Shown: positions 15,613 to 24,195 of the stretch, in pieces | Layout of the letters: each line of letters opens with the position of its first letter | Position numbering within the stretch: position 1 is the stretch's first letter | Source: Thermatribacter velox | GTDB lineage: Bacteria > Atribacterota > Atribacteria > Atribacterales > Thermatribacteraceae | Reading direction: 5' to 3' | DNA: 64,000 bases | NCBI RefSeq assembly: GCF_038396615.1 | Contig: NZ_CP121689.1 | Coordinates: 496,001 to 560,000, forward strand | Position numbers and translations under genes: made by a program | The notes under the pieces: model-generated | Told to the model about the DNA's origin: nothing | Seen by the model: only the letters and a program-made list of their open reading frames with translations | Database searches by the model: none

Positions 15613-17508
15613 TTGGTCGTTATTTTTGACGGTGTTCTTGATGAAGCTCGGAAGCAAGCAGTGCTTCGTGAGCTTGGAAAACAGGGAATGCTGGTTCACT
15701 GGGTGGATAGCCCGCAAGGCAGTATTATGGTTTCAGAGCGGGAAGTTAGCGCTCAGGTTCTGGAAGCTTTCGGAAAGATTGCCAGAGTAATCAAGCCCAG
15801 CACTCCTTTTCAACTTGCCCATCGGTCTTTCAATCCTGATGGTACGGTGATTACCATTGGCGATGTGGAAATCGGACAGGAGACCCTTACTATTATTGCT
15901 GGCCCGTGTGCTGTGGAATCTGAGGAACAGCTCTTCAGGATTGCCGAAGCAGTGAAATCTATGGGAGCTCATATTCTGAGAGGTGGTGCTTTCAAACCCC
16001 GGACCTCTCCCTACAGTTTTCAGGGTCTGGGAGAACAGGGGTTGGAAATCCTTGCCAAAGCCCGGGAGAAATTTTCCATTCCTGTGGTTACCGAAGCAAC
16101 CAGTCCTGAAAATGCCGTACTGGTTGCCCAGTATGCTGATATCATCCAGATTGGCGCTCGCAATATGCAGAATTTTGAACTCCTGAAAAAGGTAGCCATC
16201 CTGGGTAAACCCGTGTTGCTGAAGCGTGGGCTTTCAGCAACAATTGAAGACTGGCTCCTGGCTGCGGAATACATTCTAAGTTTGGGTAATTTCCAGGTCA
16301 TTCTTTGTGAACGGGGTATTCGGACTATTGAGCGCTTTACCCGCAATACACTCGATTTGAACGCCATACCGGTGGTGAAAGACTTAAGTCATCTGCCGGT
16401 GTTTGTTGATCCCAGTCATGGCACTGGGTTGAGAGAAAAAGTTATTCCCATGGCCCTGGCGGGTGTTTCCTGTGGTGCTGATGGTGTTATGGTGGAGGTT
16501 CACCATGCTCCGGAACAAGCACTTTCTGACGGTCCCCAGAGTTTATATCCGGAGCAGTTCAGGAGATTAGTCAATAACCTTCAGGTCATCAGCGTGATAG
16601 TCGGTAAGGAGTTGAACAAAGAAAAGAGCCCTGCTGGTGCTTCACCTGCTTTTGTTTCCAAATCCTTTCCACAGTTTAAGGTGGCCTTTTTAGGGGAAAA
16701 AGGTTCTTTCAGCTCTCAGGTGGCGCAAAAAGCTTTTCCCAGAGATTCCCAGTTTATTTCCTGTTACACCTTTCGAGAGGTGTTCGAAAAAGTAGCCAGC
16801 GGTGAAGCAACCCACGGGGTGGTCCCGATTGAAAACACCATTACTGGTAGCATTCATGCTAATTATGATTTATTGCTGGATTTTCCCGAGATTTTCGTGG
16901 TTGGAGAGCGGTTTATTAAAGTGTCTCAACATCTTGGTGTATATCCAGGTACTGGGGTAGGAGATATCCAGTTTCTCTTTGCTCATCCTCAGGCCTTTTC
17001 ACAGTGTTCCAGATTTCTCGAATCCCTGAAAGGAGTAAAAATTATTGACGTTGGCAATACCGAAGAGGCGGCTCGAAAAGCTTCCGAGTTTGGCAAAGGT
17101 AGTGCATGCATATCGAGTGAAGAGGCGATTCGTAAGCATGGCCTGGAGCTCCTTGAGGAAGACGTTGAGGATACACCCTGCAATTTTACTCGTTTTCTCA
17201 TCCTTTCGAGGTATTTTGAGCCCCGCAAGGAACATGATAAGGTGTCCTGTGTTTTTCGAATCCCCAATCGTTCAGGGGCGCTGTTTGAGGTGCTGGAGGT
17301 ATTTTATGCCCGCTCGATAAACCTGATTAAGCTGGAATCCCGGCCCATACCAGGTGAACCCTGGGAGTATCTTTTTTACGTAGATTGGGAAGGAAATTTG
17401 ATTGATACAAAGTTTGGAGAAGCCCTGGAAGAGCTCAAAAAGAAAACCACATTTCTTCGTATCTTGGGTAGCTATAACAATCGCTGGAAACTACTAAAGA
17501 AAAACTAA
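15613..17508 (+). CDS. Fused DAHP synthase - prephenate dehydratase
   Basis: A 631-aa two-enzyme fusion. Residues 1-68 are a ferredoxin-like regulatory domain as in Thermotoga-type DAHP synthase. About 70-335 is type I-beta DAHP synthase (IIAGPCAVES, GGAFKPRTSPYSFQG, FVDPSHGTG). About 355-531 is prephenate dehydratase, with VPIENTITGS and the catalytic NFTRF (TRF 526-528). About 545-625 is an ACT domain with the GAL and ESRP phenylalanine-binding motifs. The first step of aromatic synthesis is thus joined to the phenylalanine branch; no chorismate mutase domain is present. TTG 15613 has GGGAGGA 8 nt upstream. Confidence 0.93.
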   Translation: MVVIFDGVLDEARKQAVLRELGKQGMLVHWVDSPQGSIMVSEREVSAQVLEAFGKIARVIKPSTPFQLAHRSFNPDGTVITIGDVEIGQETLTIIAGPCAVESEEQLFRIAEAVKSMGAHILRGGAFKPRTSPYSFQGLGEQGLEILAKAREKFSIPVVTEATSPENAVLVAQYADIIQIGARNMQNFELLKKVAILGKPVLLKRGLSATIEDWLLAAEYILSLGNFQVILCERGIRTIERFTRNTLDLNAIPVVKDLSHLPVFVDPSHGTGLREKVIPMALAGVSCGADGVMVEVHHAPEQALSDGPQSLYPEQFRRLVNNLQVISVIVGKELNKEKSPAGASPAFVSKSFPQFKVAFLGEKGSFSSQVAQKAFPRDSQFISCYTFREVFEKVASGEATHGVVPIENTITGSIHANYDLLLDFPEIFVVGERFIKVSQHLGVYPGTGVGDIQFLFAHPQAFSQCSRFLESLKGVKIIDVGNTEEAARKASEFGKGSACISSEEAIRKHGLELLEEDVEDTPCNFTRFLILSRYFEPRKEHDKVSCVFRIPNRSGALFEVLEVFYARSINLIKLESRPIPGEPWEYLFYVDWEGNLIDTKFGEALEELKKKTTFLRILGSYNNRWKLLKKN

Positions 17509-17541
17509 AAAGTGAGTTGTGGTTTTTTGATGAGCAATCTC

Positions 17542-17569
17542 TTGACAGCGAATAAAGGGACTGTATAAT
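17542..17569 (+). promoter_or_regulatory. Consensus promoter of the RND/LolA/OMP/TetR operon
   Basis: TTGACA (17542-17547), a 16-bp spacer and TATAAT (17564-17569). Both hexamers are exact consensus. Transcription would start near 17576, just before the operator-like site at 17584 and about 52 bp before the RND gene. Confidence 0.8.
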
Positions 17570-17583
17570 GAGATTCAGTTTCT

Positions 17584-17597
17584 ACCGAACGGTCAGT
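17584..17597. promoter_or_regulatory. TetR-type operator candidate
   Basis: ACCGAACGGTCAGT is an imperfect palindrome (five of seven base-pair positions symmetric) resembling the ACCGACCGGTCGGT-like sites of many TetR repressors. It lies about +8 to +21 from the consensus promoter, where a bound repressor would block transcription. The last gene of the operon encodes a TetR protein, so autoregulation is the natural reading. Confidence 0.55.
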
Positions 17598-17627
17598 CGA
17601 TAAGTGAGCGTTGGAGGATGAGAAAAC

Positions 17628-20432
17628 ATGCAGAAACTGGCTCAGTGGGTTGTAAAATATGCCTGGCCTATTTTCATTGCCACTTTGGTGGTTACTTTCG
17701 TGTTTGGTTATTTGCTTCGGGATCTTCGTTTTGAGGATGACGTGACCAAGTATCTCCCTGAGAGTGACCCCGAAGTTTCCTTCTATGATTCCCTTAAGGA
17801 CAAATTCTCAGGTTTTCAGACCAAGTCTCTGATTGTAGGTATTGAATTTGACGACCTGTTCACTGTGGAACATCTCCAGGGTCTTAACAAACTGGTAGAG
17901 GAAATAGAGAAGCTTCCTTTTGTGAGAAACGTTTCTGCTTTGACCAACATGCCCAAAATCGTCAGCACCGAGTTTGGGGTTGAAGTCAAAGAGGTTGTCG
18001 AGGTGTTGCCTGAGAGTGAAGCAGAAGCTAAAAAGCTCAGAGAAGAACTTCAAGGGGACGAACTCATCTGGGGTAAGATGGTTACCGAAGATGGCAAAGC
18101 CACTCTGGTGGTGATTTCTTTCTATGACGATGTTGATGAATATAAAGCTATTGAGGAAGTGGAAGCACTCTGTGAGAAGTATAATCCTGGTGGCAAGATA
18201 ACCACTTTTGGTGTCCCGGTTATCACTCGCCTTATGGCCAGAGATTCTCGGCGTACCATGGGTACTTTAACTCCTTTTGCCGCTCTGGTTTTGATGATAG
18301 TGCTCTACTGGGGTTTTCGGACGCTGCGAGGAGTATTGCTACCAATATTTATTTCGCTTCTTTCCTCGGTATGGGTTCTGGGTTCTGCCGTAGTTATGGG
18401 TAAGTCCTTGACGGTGATTGCCTCTGCTATGCCAGTTTTGCTGCTCTCCCTGGTTACTGCATACGGCATTCATTTTATAAACCGTTATTACGAGGAAAGA
18501 GCCACCCTAAACGGTCCGGAGGCTTCAGCGGCAACCTTCCGGGATATTTTTGTTCCCATTCTGATGAGCGCTTTGACCACCATAGGTGGTTTTCTTTCCC
18601 TGCTCACTGCTGAAATAAAGCCCATTTCCGACTTTGGTCTGTATTCAGCGCTGGGTATTTTCTTTGGCATGATTTTGGCAACTTTTTCCTTAGGAGCTTT
18701 TTATGCCATTTTTGTGCCCCGCAGGGTTCCGAATCACTTCAAAGTGCTTCACCAGGAAAAAGAGCAAGGTGGCCTGATTAGCCGTTTCCTGAAATTCATT
18801 GCCAGATCAGTGGTGCACCATAAAAAAGCTGCGATTTTCTTCATTATTGCAGTAATGGCATTTTTCACTCTGGGAATTCCTCGCATCAATGTGGAAACTT
18901 CGGTGGAGGTACAGATGGGTAAAAATCACCCCATCACCTTGCTGCTCAACTACTTTAAGGAACGTTTTGGGAGCACCGATTATAACTATCTCTACGTGCG
19001 CTCTCAGAATGTCAAGGAACCCTTTGTGCTTCGGGAAATGATACGCATTGGAAAATATGCTGCTCGGTTCAAAAACTTTGAAGACGCTTCCTCTCTGGCT
19101 ACCTTTCTTATGGATTTAAATAAAGCCATGGAAGGGTGGAAAGCAATTCCAGCAGAACGTGAGAAGATTGATAACCTGTGGTTTTTTGCTCAGGACAACA
19201 GCTATCTTAAGGGCAGAATAAGTGAAAATGAAGATGAAACCTTAGTGGAATTCAGTGCTGAAGAGACTTCCTCTGCGGAACTGAGAAAAGAAGTGGCAGC
19301 ACTGAAAGAATTTCTTGAGAATCGCCCTCACAGGGTAAAGATGGTTTCGGCGCAAGAGCCTGGAGCACTTGATGTTTTGGTAGACACTATGGTGGAGGAC
19401 CTGCAAATTTTCGGGCTCGAAATCCCTGACCCGGGTTCACTTAAAAGAGAAATAAAAGCCATTGCTGAAAAACCGATTGAGGAGTTTATTGGTCAGAGAG
19501 CGAATTTTGCTTCGCTGGTGGCTCGCGATGCCACCCTGGAGATTGAGGACTTAGGATTGAGCGTGGATGAGGTAGAATCAGTGCTTGAAGATTATTACCA
19601 GGGTGATAATTCTTCTTCCATTTCTGAGCTTCTTGAAGAAAGGCTGGATTTGAGTGAAGACGATGTGCTGTATCTCGAGGAGGTACTCAAAAACTCTGAG
19701 TTGCGTGTTGCCCAGCGGGTAAAAGTGGAAACAGTAAAAAAGGTGGTGGAAAGCGCGGTTGGTAAAGAACTGGATGAGGATTTCGACTTCGTCTTTTACC
19801 AGGTACTCGATGAATGGGTTTACCTGCCCGCTTCAGATGGGCCAGTGAGTGTTGAGTATCGGGTGACCGGTACGCCGATTATAAGCAACTATGTAAACAG
19901 CAAGCTCTTTAATCAACAGGCTCGCAGTGTGTTTCTAGCTTTTGTCATCGTTTTTGGACTTTTGTTGTTGCAGCTACGCTCCTTGCGCAAGGCTTCAATA
20001 GCTATTGTTCCTATATTGTTGACCGTTTATACTTCTTTTGGAATCATGGGACTTTTAAGAATTCCGCTCAACGTGGCCACTTTAATGGTAGCCAGCATAG
20101 CCATTGGAGCGGGTATTGACTATACTATTCATTTTGTTTCGCGCTGGTATCGTGAGGTGAGCTTGCAGAACCCCAGGGCGCTTGTGACCACTATGGTGAG
20201 CTCGGGTAGAGGGATTGTTTTGAATTCACTGGCAATTGCTGCTGGTAGTTACGTTCTGGCTACAGGCAAAATAAGTATGCTTCGCATGTTCGGAAGTTTA
20301 ATTGGTACGGTGCTTCTGGTAAGTGTTCTCTATGCTTTGGTGCTTTTGCCTTTGCTTTTACATGCAGAGAGTTATTTGGGCAATAATTCTAATAGAGGTG
20401 CTCAAAAACAGTCAGGAGGTGGCAGCATATGA
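17628..20432 (+). CDS. RND/MMPL-superfamily exporter
   Basis: A 934-aa inner-membrane protein with two repeats, each of one helix, a large periplasmic loop and about five helices. LPESDPEVSFYDSLKDKF near residue 45 and IASAMPVLLLSLVTAYGIHF / ASIAIGAGIDYTIHF in the two helix-4 regions fit the hydrophobe/amphiphile exporter (HpnN/MmpL-like) group. Such proteins move lipids or hydrophobic compounds out of the inner membrane. The second loop contains an acidic helical stretch (about residues 580-720) absent from the first. GGAGGATG precedes ATG 17628. First gene of an operon with LolA-like, barrel and TetR genes. Confidence 0.9.
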   Translation: MQKLAQWVVKYAWPIFIATLVVTFVFGYLLRDLRFEDDVTKYLPESDPEVSFYDSLKDKFSGFQTKSLIVGIEFDDLFTVEHLQGLNKLVEEIEKLPFVRNVSALTNMPKIVSTEFGVEVKEVVEVLPESEAEAKKLREELQGDELIWGKMVTEDGKATLVVISFYDDVDEYKAIEEVEALCEKYNPGGKITTFGVPVITRLMARDSRRTMGTLTPFAALVLMIVLYWGFRTLRGVLLPIFISLLSSVWVLGSAVVMGKSLTVIASAMPVLLLSLVTAYGIHFINRYYEERATLNGPEASAATFRDIFVPILMSALTTIGGFLSLLTAEIKPISDFGLYSALGIFFGMILATFSLGAFYAIFVPRRVPNHFKVLHQEKEQGGLISRFLKFIARSVVHHKKAAIFFIIAVMAFFTLGIPRINVETSVEVQMGKNHPITLLLNYFKERFGSTDYNYLYVRSQNVKEPFVLREMIRIGKYAARFKNFEDASSLATFLMDLNKAMEGWKAIPAEREKIDNLWFFAQDNSYLKGRISENEDETLVEFSAEETSSAELRKEVAALKEFLENRPHRVKMVSAQEPGALDVLVDTMVEDLQIFGLEIPDPGSLKREIKAIAEKPIEEFIGQRANFASLVARDATLEIEDLGLSVDEVESVLEDYYQGDNSSSISELLEERLDLSEDDVLYLEEVLKNSELRVAQRVKVETVKKVVESAVGKELDEDFDFVFYQVLDEWVYLPASDGPVSVEYRVTGTPIISNYVNSKLFNQQARSVFLAFVIVFGLLLLQLRSLRKASIAIVPILLTVYTSFGIMGLLRIPLNVATLMVASIAIGAGIDYTIHFVSRWYREVSLQNPRALVTTMVSSGRGIVLNSLAIAAGSYVLATGKISMLRMFGSLIGTVLLVSVLYALVLLPLLLHAESYLGNNSNRGAQKQSGGGSI

Positions 20433-21196
20433 GAAAGTTCTGGTTTCTAATGGGAATTTTTGTGCTGGTTGTGTTTTTGTTGGGTGGAATTGTTTGGGCT
20501 CTTACCGCTGACGAGATTTTGGACGAAGTTGAAAAGCGACGTACCGATTTTGTGACTCAGCGTAGCGAAGCGAAGATGATCTTAATAGATGAAAACGGCA
20601 AAGAAGAGGTACGAGAAGTCGTTATGTATTCCAAAGATGAAGGCGATGACACCATATCGCTTATAGTGAGGTTTTTGAGCCCTGCCGATGTTGAAGGGGT
20701 TACTCTTTTGAGCATTAAGGGCGGAGAGAAGATATACCTTTACATGCCTGCTTATCGCAAGGTACGCAGAATTGCTGGTTCCAGCAAAAAGGAAAAGTTC
20801 ATGGGCACTGATTTCAGCTATGATGACCTTTCCCAAAGCTATGGAAGAGAAGATTATGAAGCTACTCTCGTGGACGAGGATGAGGAAAATTATTATCTGG
20901 AGCTCAAACCCCTTGAGGAAGATAGTGATTATTCCAAGCTGGTCATGACTGTAGACAAAGAGAAGTTTTATTTCAAAAAAATAGAGTTTTACGATTTAGA
21001 GGGTAACCTGTGGAAGACACTCGAAGTCCTGGAAATCGAAGAAAGCGAAGAAGGGAAAATAACTATTTTGAAAATGGCTTTTAAAGACTTGAAGGAAAAC
21101 CATGAGACTCGCATGGAAACCGTCAAGCACGAAGAAAATATATCCTTACCCGACAATTTCTTCAGCGTGCGCACCATACAGAGGCCCGAGCTTTGA
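20429..21196 (+). CDS. LolA-like outer membrane lipoprotein-sorting protein
   Basis: A 255-aa exported protein. The signal peptide (MRKFWFLMGIFVLVVFLLGG, then IVWA) is followed by LTADEILDEVEKRR, the usual start of LolA-like periplasmic carriers. The core KIYLYMPAYRKVRRI, then SSKKEKFMGTDFSYDDL, is typical of the outer-membrane lipoprotein-sorting family found beside RND exporters. It probably carries the hydrophobic RND substrate across the periplasm. The ATG overlaps the RND stop by 4 bp (ATGA), showing tight coupling. Confidence 0.87.
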   Translation: MRKFWFLMGIFVLVVFLLGGIVWALTADEILDEVEKRRTDFVTQRSEAKMILIDENGKEEVREVVMYSKDEGDDTISLIVRFLSPADVEGVTLLSIKGGEKIYLYMPAYRKVRRIAGSSKKEKFMGTDFSYDDLSQSYGREDYEATLVDEDEENYYLELKPLEEDSDYSKLVMTVDKEKFYFKKIEFYDLEGNLWKTLEVLEIEESEEGKITILKMAFKDLKENHETRMETVKHEENISLPDNFFSVRTIQRPEL

Positions 21197-21207
21197 GGTG
21201 GTTGACG

Positions 21208-22500
21208 ATGGAGAAAAGGTTGTGTTTTCTACTGGTAGTAGCTTTACTGGCCCTTTACGCTCTTCCGGTTCGCGCTTCTGAATTGAGTGGAGAGGCAGAG
21301 ATGTTTTCCAGCTACGATTTTTCCACGGGAGACCTTGATTACGGAACGCGAGTGGACCTTGACTATACTACTTCCCTGGGTGATAGCAATTATTTCTTTC
21401 AGGCTGGGTTACTCTTGAAGTATCAGGATGAAAACAATTTTAGGCCTCTCCGGGTTAAGGAAGCTTATTTACAGGGAATTCAGGCTCCCTGGGAAGAAGT
21501 GGACTTCAAGTTAGGTTTTTTGCAGTTGACCTGGGGTGCGAGCGACGTTATGAGTCCTGTGGATTCAATCAATCCTCGTCCTTTTTCGGCTTCGCTGAGT
21601 GAAGAAGCACTTGAAGATAAAATTCCCATTCCAGCACTGGATGCAGAGTGGTATTTTAGTGACTTCTGGTCGCTGGAGTTTCTGTATCAGGTAGATTTCA
21701 TTCCCAATTTTGTTCCTGCCTCCGTGGAGGAACAGCTTTTCGCCGGAGGACTCTTGTCACAGTTTTCGGGTCTTAATCCTGAAGCACTCACACTTTCCAT
21801 CGAGAAAGAGTACCCAGAAGTAGGCTTTACATCGCCTATTTGGGCCATTCGAGCTCGAGGTATGGTAAGTGATATTGATGTAGCGTTTAGCTTCTACCAT
21901 GGCTATTTTCTTTCTGGATATCCCCGTTCTACTGACATTGTTATTAGTGCCGATTCCTCATCCACGGTTCAGTCTGTATGGGGTTTTCCTGAGCGCTCTA
22001 TACTGGGTCTCGAGTTTCAGGGTGAGCTTTTCGCTCTGGAAGGTTCCACTTTTAGAGGCGACTTGGCCTTAGTTTTTCCGGAAAAGTGGGAGCATCAGAT
22101 TGCGGTACACTATCCAGATGGGAGTGTAGAAACCTTCACTGATACTACCTTTACTTCTCCTTATTTGAAGGCAAGCTTGGGAGTGGATTATACTACAGAA
22201 AGCGACTGGTATTTCAGTATAAATTATCTACTTGGTAATCCCTTTGAAGAGGGTAAAGATGTTTCGTCATACCTTTACTTCCATACTGACTACACCACAG
22301 AAGATGGCAAGTGGAAGCCCATGTTAACTTCAGTTTTGAGCCTTCAAGATGGAAGCATGGTTAACATGCTTGGGGCTACTTATAAGCCTCGGGACAACTG
22401 GGAAGTGAGTTTCAGCTTTTCACTCTCCAGTGGCGCTTCAAATAGCAAGCTTGGTTCTTTGAGCGACGGCGTTTTTCTGAGTGTGGATTACAGTTTCTGA
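21208..22500 (+). CDS. Outer-membrane beta-barrel protein (DUF1302-like)
   Basis: About 430 aa. The signal peptide reads MEKRLCFLLVVALLALYALP, ending VRA before SEL. The rest is rich in alternating beta strands (LDYGTRVDLDYTTSLGDSNY). It contains LGFLQLTWGASDVMSPVDSI, a segment typical of DUF1302-type barrels. It ends FLSVDYSF with a C-terminal Phe, as expected for Bam-dependent insertion. It is likely the outer-membrane exit or acceptor of the RND/LolA system. ATG 21208 is chosen over TTG 21193 because GAGGTGG lies 6-7 nt before it and the signal peptide is then regular. Confidence 0.82.
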   Translation: MEKRLCFLLVVALLALYALPVRASELSGEAEMFSSYDFSTGDLDYGTRVDLDYTTSLGDSNYFFQAGLLLKYQDENNFRPLRVKEAYLQGIQAPWEEVDFKLGFLQLTWGASDVMSPVDSINPRPFSASLSEEALEDKIPIPALDAEWYFSDFWSLEFLYQVDFIPNFVPASVEEQLFAGGLLSQFSGLNPEALTLSIEKEYPEVGFTSPIWAIRARGMVSDIDVAFSFYHGYFLSGYPRSTDIVISADSSSTVQSVWGFPERSILGLEFQGELFALEGSTFRGDLALVFPEKWEHQIAVHYPDGSVETFTDTTFTSPYLKASLGVDYTTESDWYFSINYLLGNPFEEGKDVSSYLYFHTDYTTEDGKWKPMLTSVLSLQDGSMVNMLGATYKPRDNWEVSFSFSLSSGASNSKLGSLSDGVFLSVDYSF

Positions 22501-22509
22501 GGGTGAGGG

Positions 22510-23082
22510 ATGAGTAGGAAACAGCAGATTATTGAGGCAGCAAAGAAAGTTTTCGCCCAGAAGAGTTTTTTTGAGGCTACTGTCGAAGGCATTGCTCGTG
22601 AGTCGGGAGTGAAGAAAGCAACGCTCTATTACTATTTTGAAAGCAAGCTGGATATCTTTGTGGCCCTCATTGAGGAAGCATTACGCAGCATATCTGAGCG
22701 CATGATGAAACTTGATTTTTCCGAACCCAGGGGAAAAGTGGTGGCTGACATAATTGATTGTTACTTTACGCTTTTTGAGGAAAAAAGAGACCTTCTGGTG
22801 ATTATTCAACGGGCAGGCCATGATTTTCTCCACCATCCAGAGGCTAAATCCAAGTTAAGCGCGCTGAGGGAACGTTTTGAGGAATACCTTCATGAGATAG
22901 GTTGGAAGCTGCACCCCGTGGTTACCAGGCGTGGAAAAACCTTTTCAGGCGAGGATTTTTTTAAGGCCATCACTTTTTCCCTTATTGGTTTTTTCAGTTT
23001 CAGCGTTCATACTGACATGGAAGAGAGCGATGTTTTTCGAGAGCTTTTTAGAGAAGTCTTTGCGGTTTCTTTAAGTGAATAG
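22510..23082 (+). CDS. TetR-family transcriptional regulator
   Basis: A 190-aa repressor. The N-terminal helix-turn-helix (about residues 5-50) shows IIEAAKKVFAQKSFFEATVE, then IARESGVKKATLYYYFESK, a textbook TetR DNA-binding domain. The C-terminal ligand domain is unassigned. It is the last gene of the envelope operon, 9 bp after the barrel gene, and a TetR-type palindrome lies just behind the operon promoter, so it probably represses its own operon and is released by the exported compound or a related lipid. Confidence 0.93.
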   Translation: MSRKQQIIEAAKKVFAQKSFFEATVEGIARESGVKKATLYYYFESKLDIFVALIEEALRSISERMMKLDFSEPRGKVVADIIDCYFTLFEEKRDLLVIIQRAGHDFLHHPEAKSKLSALRERFEEYLHEIGWKLHPVVTRRGKTFSGEDFFKAITFSLIGFFSFSVHTDMEESDVFRELFREVFAVSLSE

Positions 23083-23094
23083 AGGAGGAAAACG

Positions 23095-24135
23095 GTGCTG
23101 GTAGATTTGAGACGGGACACCATAACTCTTCCCACCGAGAAGATGCGGGAGCGAGCTTTTGCAGCTCCTCTTGGAGATTCAGTTTACGGTGAAGACCCTC
23201 TGCAAAACCAGCTTGAGGAGTACGCTGCTCACCTTCTGGGTAAGGAAGCTTCTATATTTTTGCCCAGCGGAACCATGGGTAACCTGGTTGCCCTTCTTAC
23301 GCATACCCAGAGGGGTGAGGAGGTTATACTCGAAGAAAATGCCCACATCAGGACATCCGAAACTGGTGGTATTGCCTGCGTGGCTGGTCTTATGGTGCGA
23401 ACGCTGAGAGGGGAAGATGGTCTTCCTGAACCTCAAGCGATAGAAAATGCTATTCGGCCTGATAACATCCACTATCCCCGAACTTCTCTTATCTGCATGG
23501 AAAGCTCCCATTACCGTTATGGAGGGATTGTACCACCTCTTGAGAAAATGAGAGCCGTAAAGGTTCTCGCTGAACGGCGTAATCTTTCGGTGCATCTTGA
23601 CGGGGCACGACTTTTCAACTCGGCTCTATATCTGGGCGTTGAAGTGCGCGAACTTGCTGCCTGTGCAGACTCGGTTATGATATCCCTTTCCAAAGGACTT
23701 GCTGCACCAATTGGTTCTGTTCTTGCTGGCTCTCGGGAGTTTATCGCAAGAGCAAAGCGCTTTCGCAAAATGCTCGGTGGTGGTATGCGTCAAACTGGGT
23801 GGTTGTGTGCTTGTGGTCTTGAAGCGCTTTCTCCAGAAAACATCGCTCGTCTTGCAAAGGATCATCGCAACGCAAAGGAACTGGCTATAGGTATTTCTCG
23901 AGTTCCAGGGATAAAGGTTGACCTTGCTAAGGTGCATACCAACTTTGTGGTTGCTGAGCTGGAGGGAGACGTGTCTTCGGAGACCTTCCTTGCAAGGTTA
24001 AAGGAAAAGGGTGTTCTTGCTACCAGAGTTGATGCAAAAAGAGTAAGGTTTGTTACCTCGCGCCAGGTGGATGAAAATGGGATTCGTTATGCCATTTGTG
24101 CCGTGGAAGAGGTGATGAAAGAAACCGCTGATTAG
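23095..24135 (+). CDS. ltaE: Low-specificity L-threonine aldolase
   Basis: A 346-aa PLP enzyme of fold type I. DLRRDTITLPTEKMRERAF opens the protein as in threonine aldolases. FLPSGTMGNLVALL binds the PLP phosphate, HLDGARLFNSALYL holds the Asp for the pyridine ring, and MISLSKGLAAPIGSVL carries the Schiff-base Lys. It cleaves L-threonine or allo-threonine to glycine and acetaldehyde; glycine could feed GlyA and the folate C1 pool. GTG 23095 has GAGGAGG upstream. It starts 12 bp after tetR and could be transcribed with it. Confidence 0.94.
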   Translation: MLVDLRRDTITLPTEKMRERAFAAPLGDSVYGEDPLQNQLEEYAAHLLGKEASIFLPSGTMGNLVALLTHTQRGEEVILEENAHIRTSETGGIACVAGLMVRTLRGEDGLPEPQAIENAIRPDNIHYPRTSLICMESSHYRYGGIVPPLEKMRAVKVLAERRNLSVHLDGARLFNSALYLGVEVRELAACADSVMISLSKGLAAPIGSVLAGSREFIARAKRFRKMLGGGMRQTGWLCACGLEALSPENIARLAKDHRNAKELAIGISRVPGIKVDLAKVHTNFVVAELEGDVSSETFLARLKEKGVLATRVDAKRVRFVTSRQVDENGIRYAICAVEEVMKETAD

Positions 24136-24195
24136 GTTTTATTTTTTTCAGGGAAGATGTATAATAAAACAGAAGTTTGAAGAAGGTTTTTGGTG

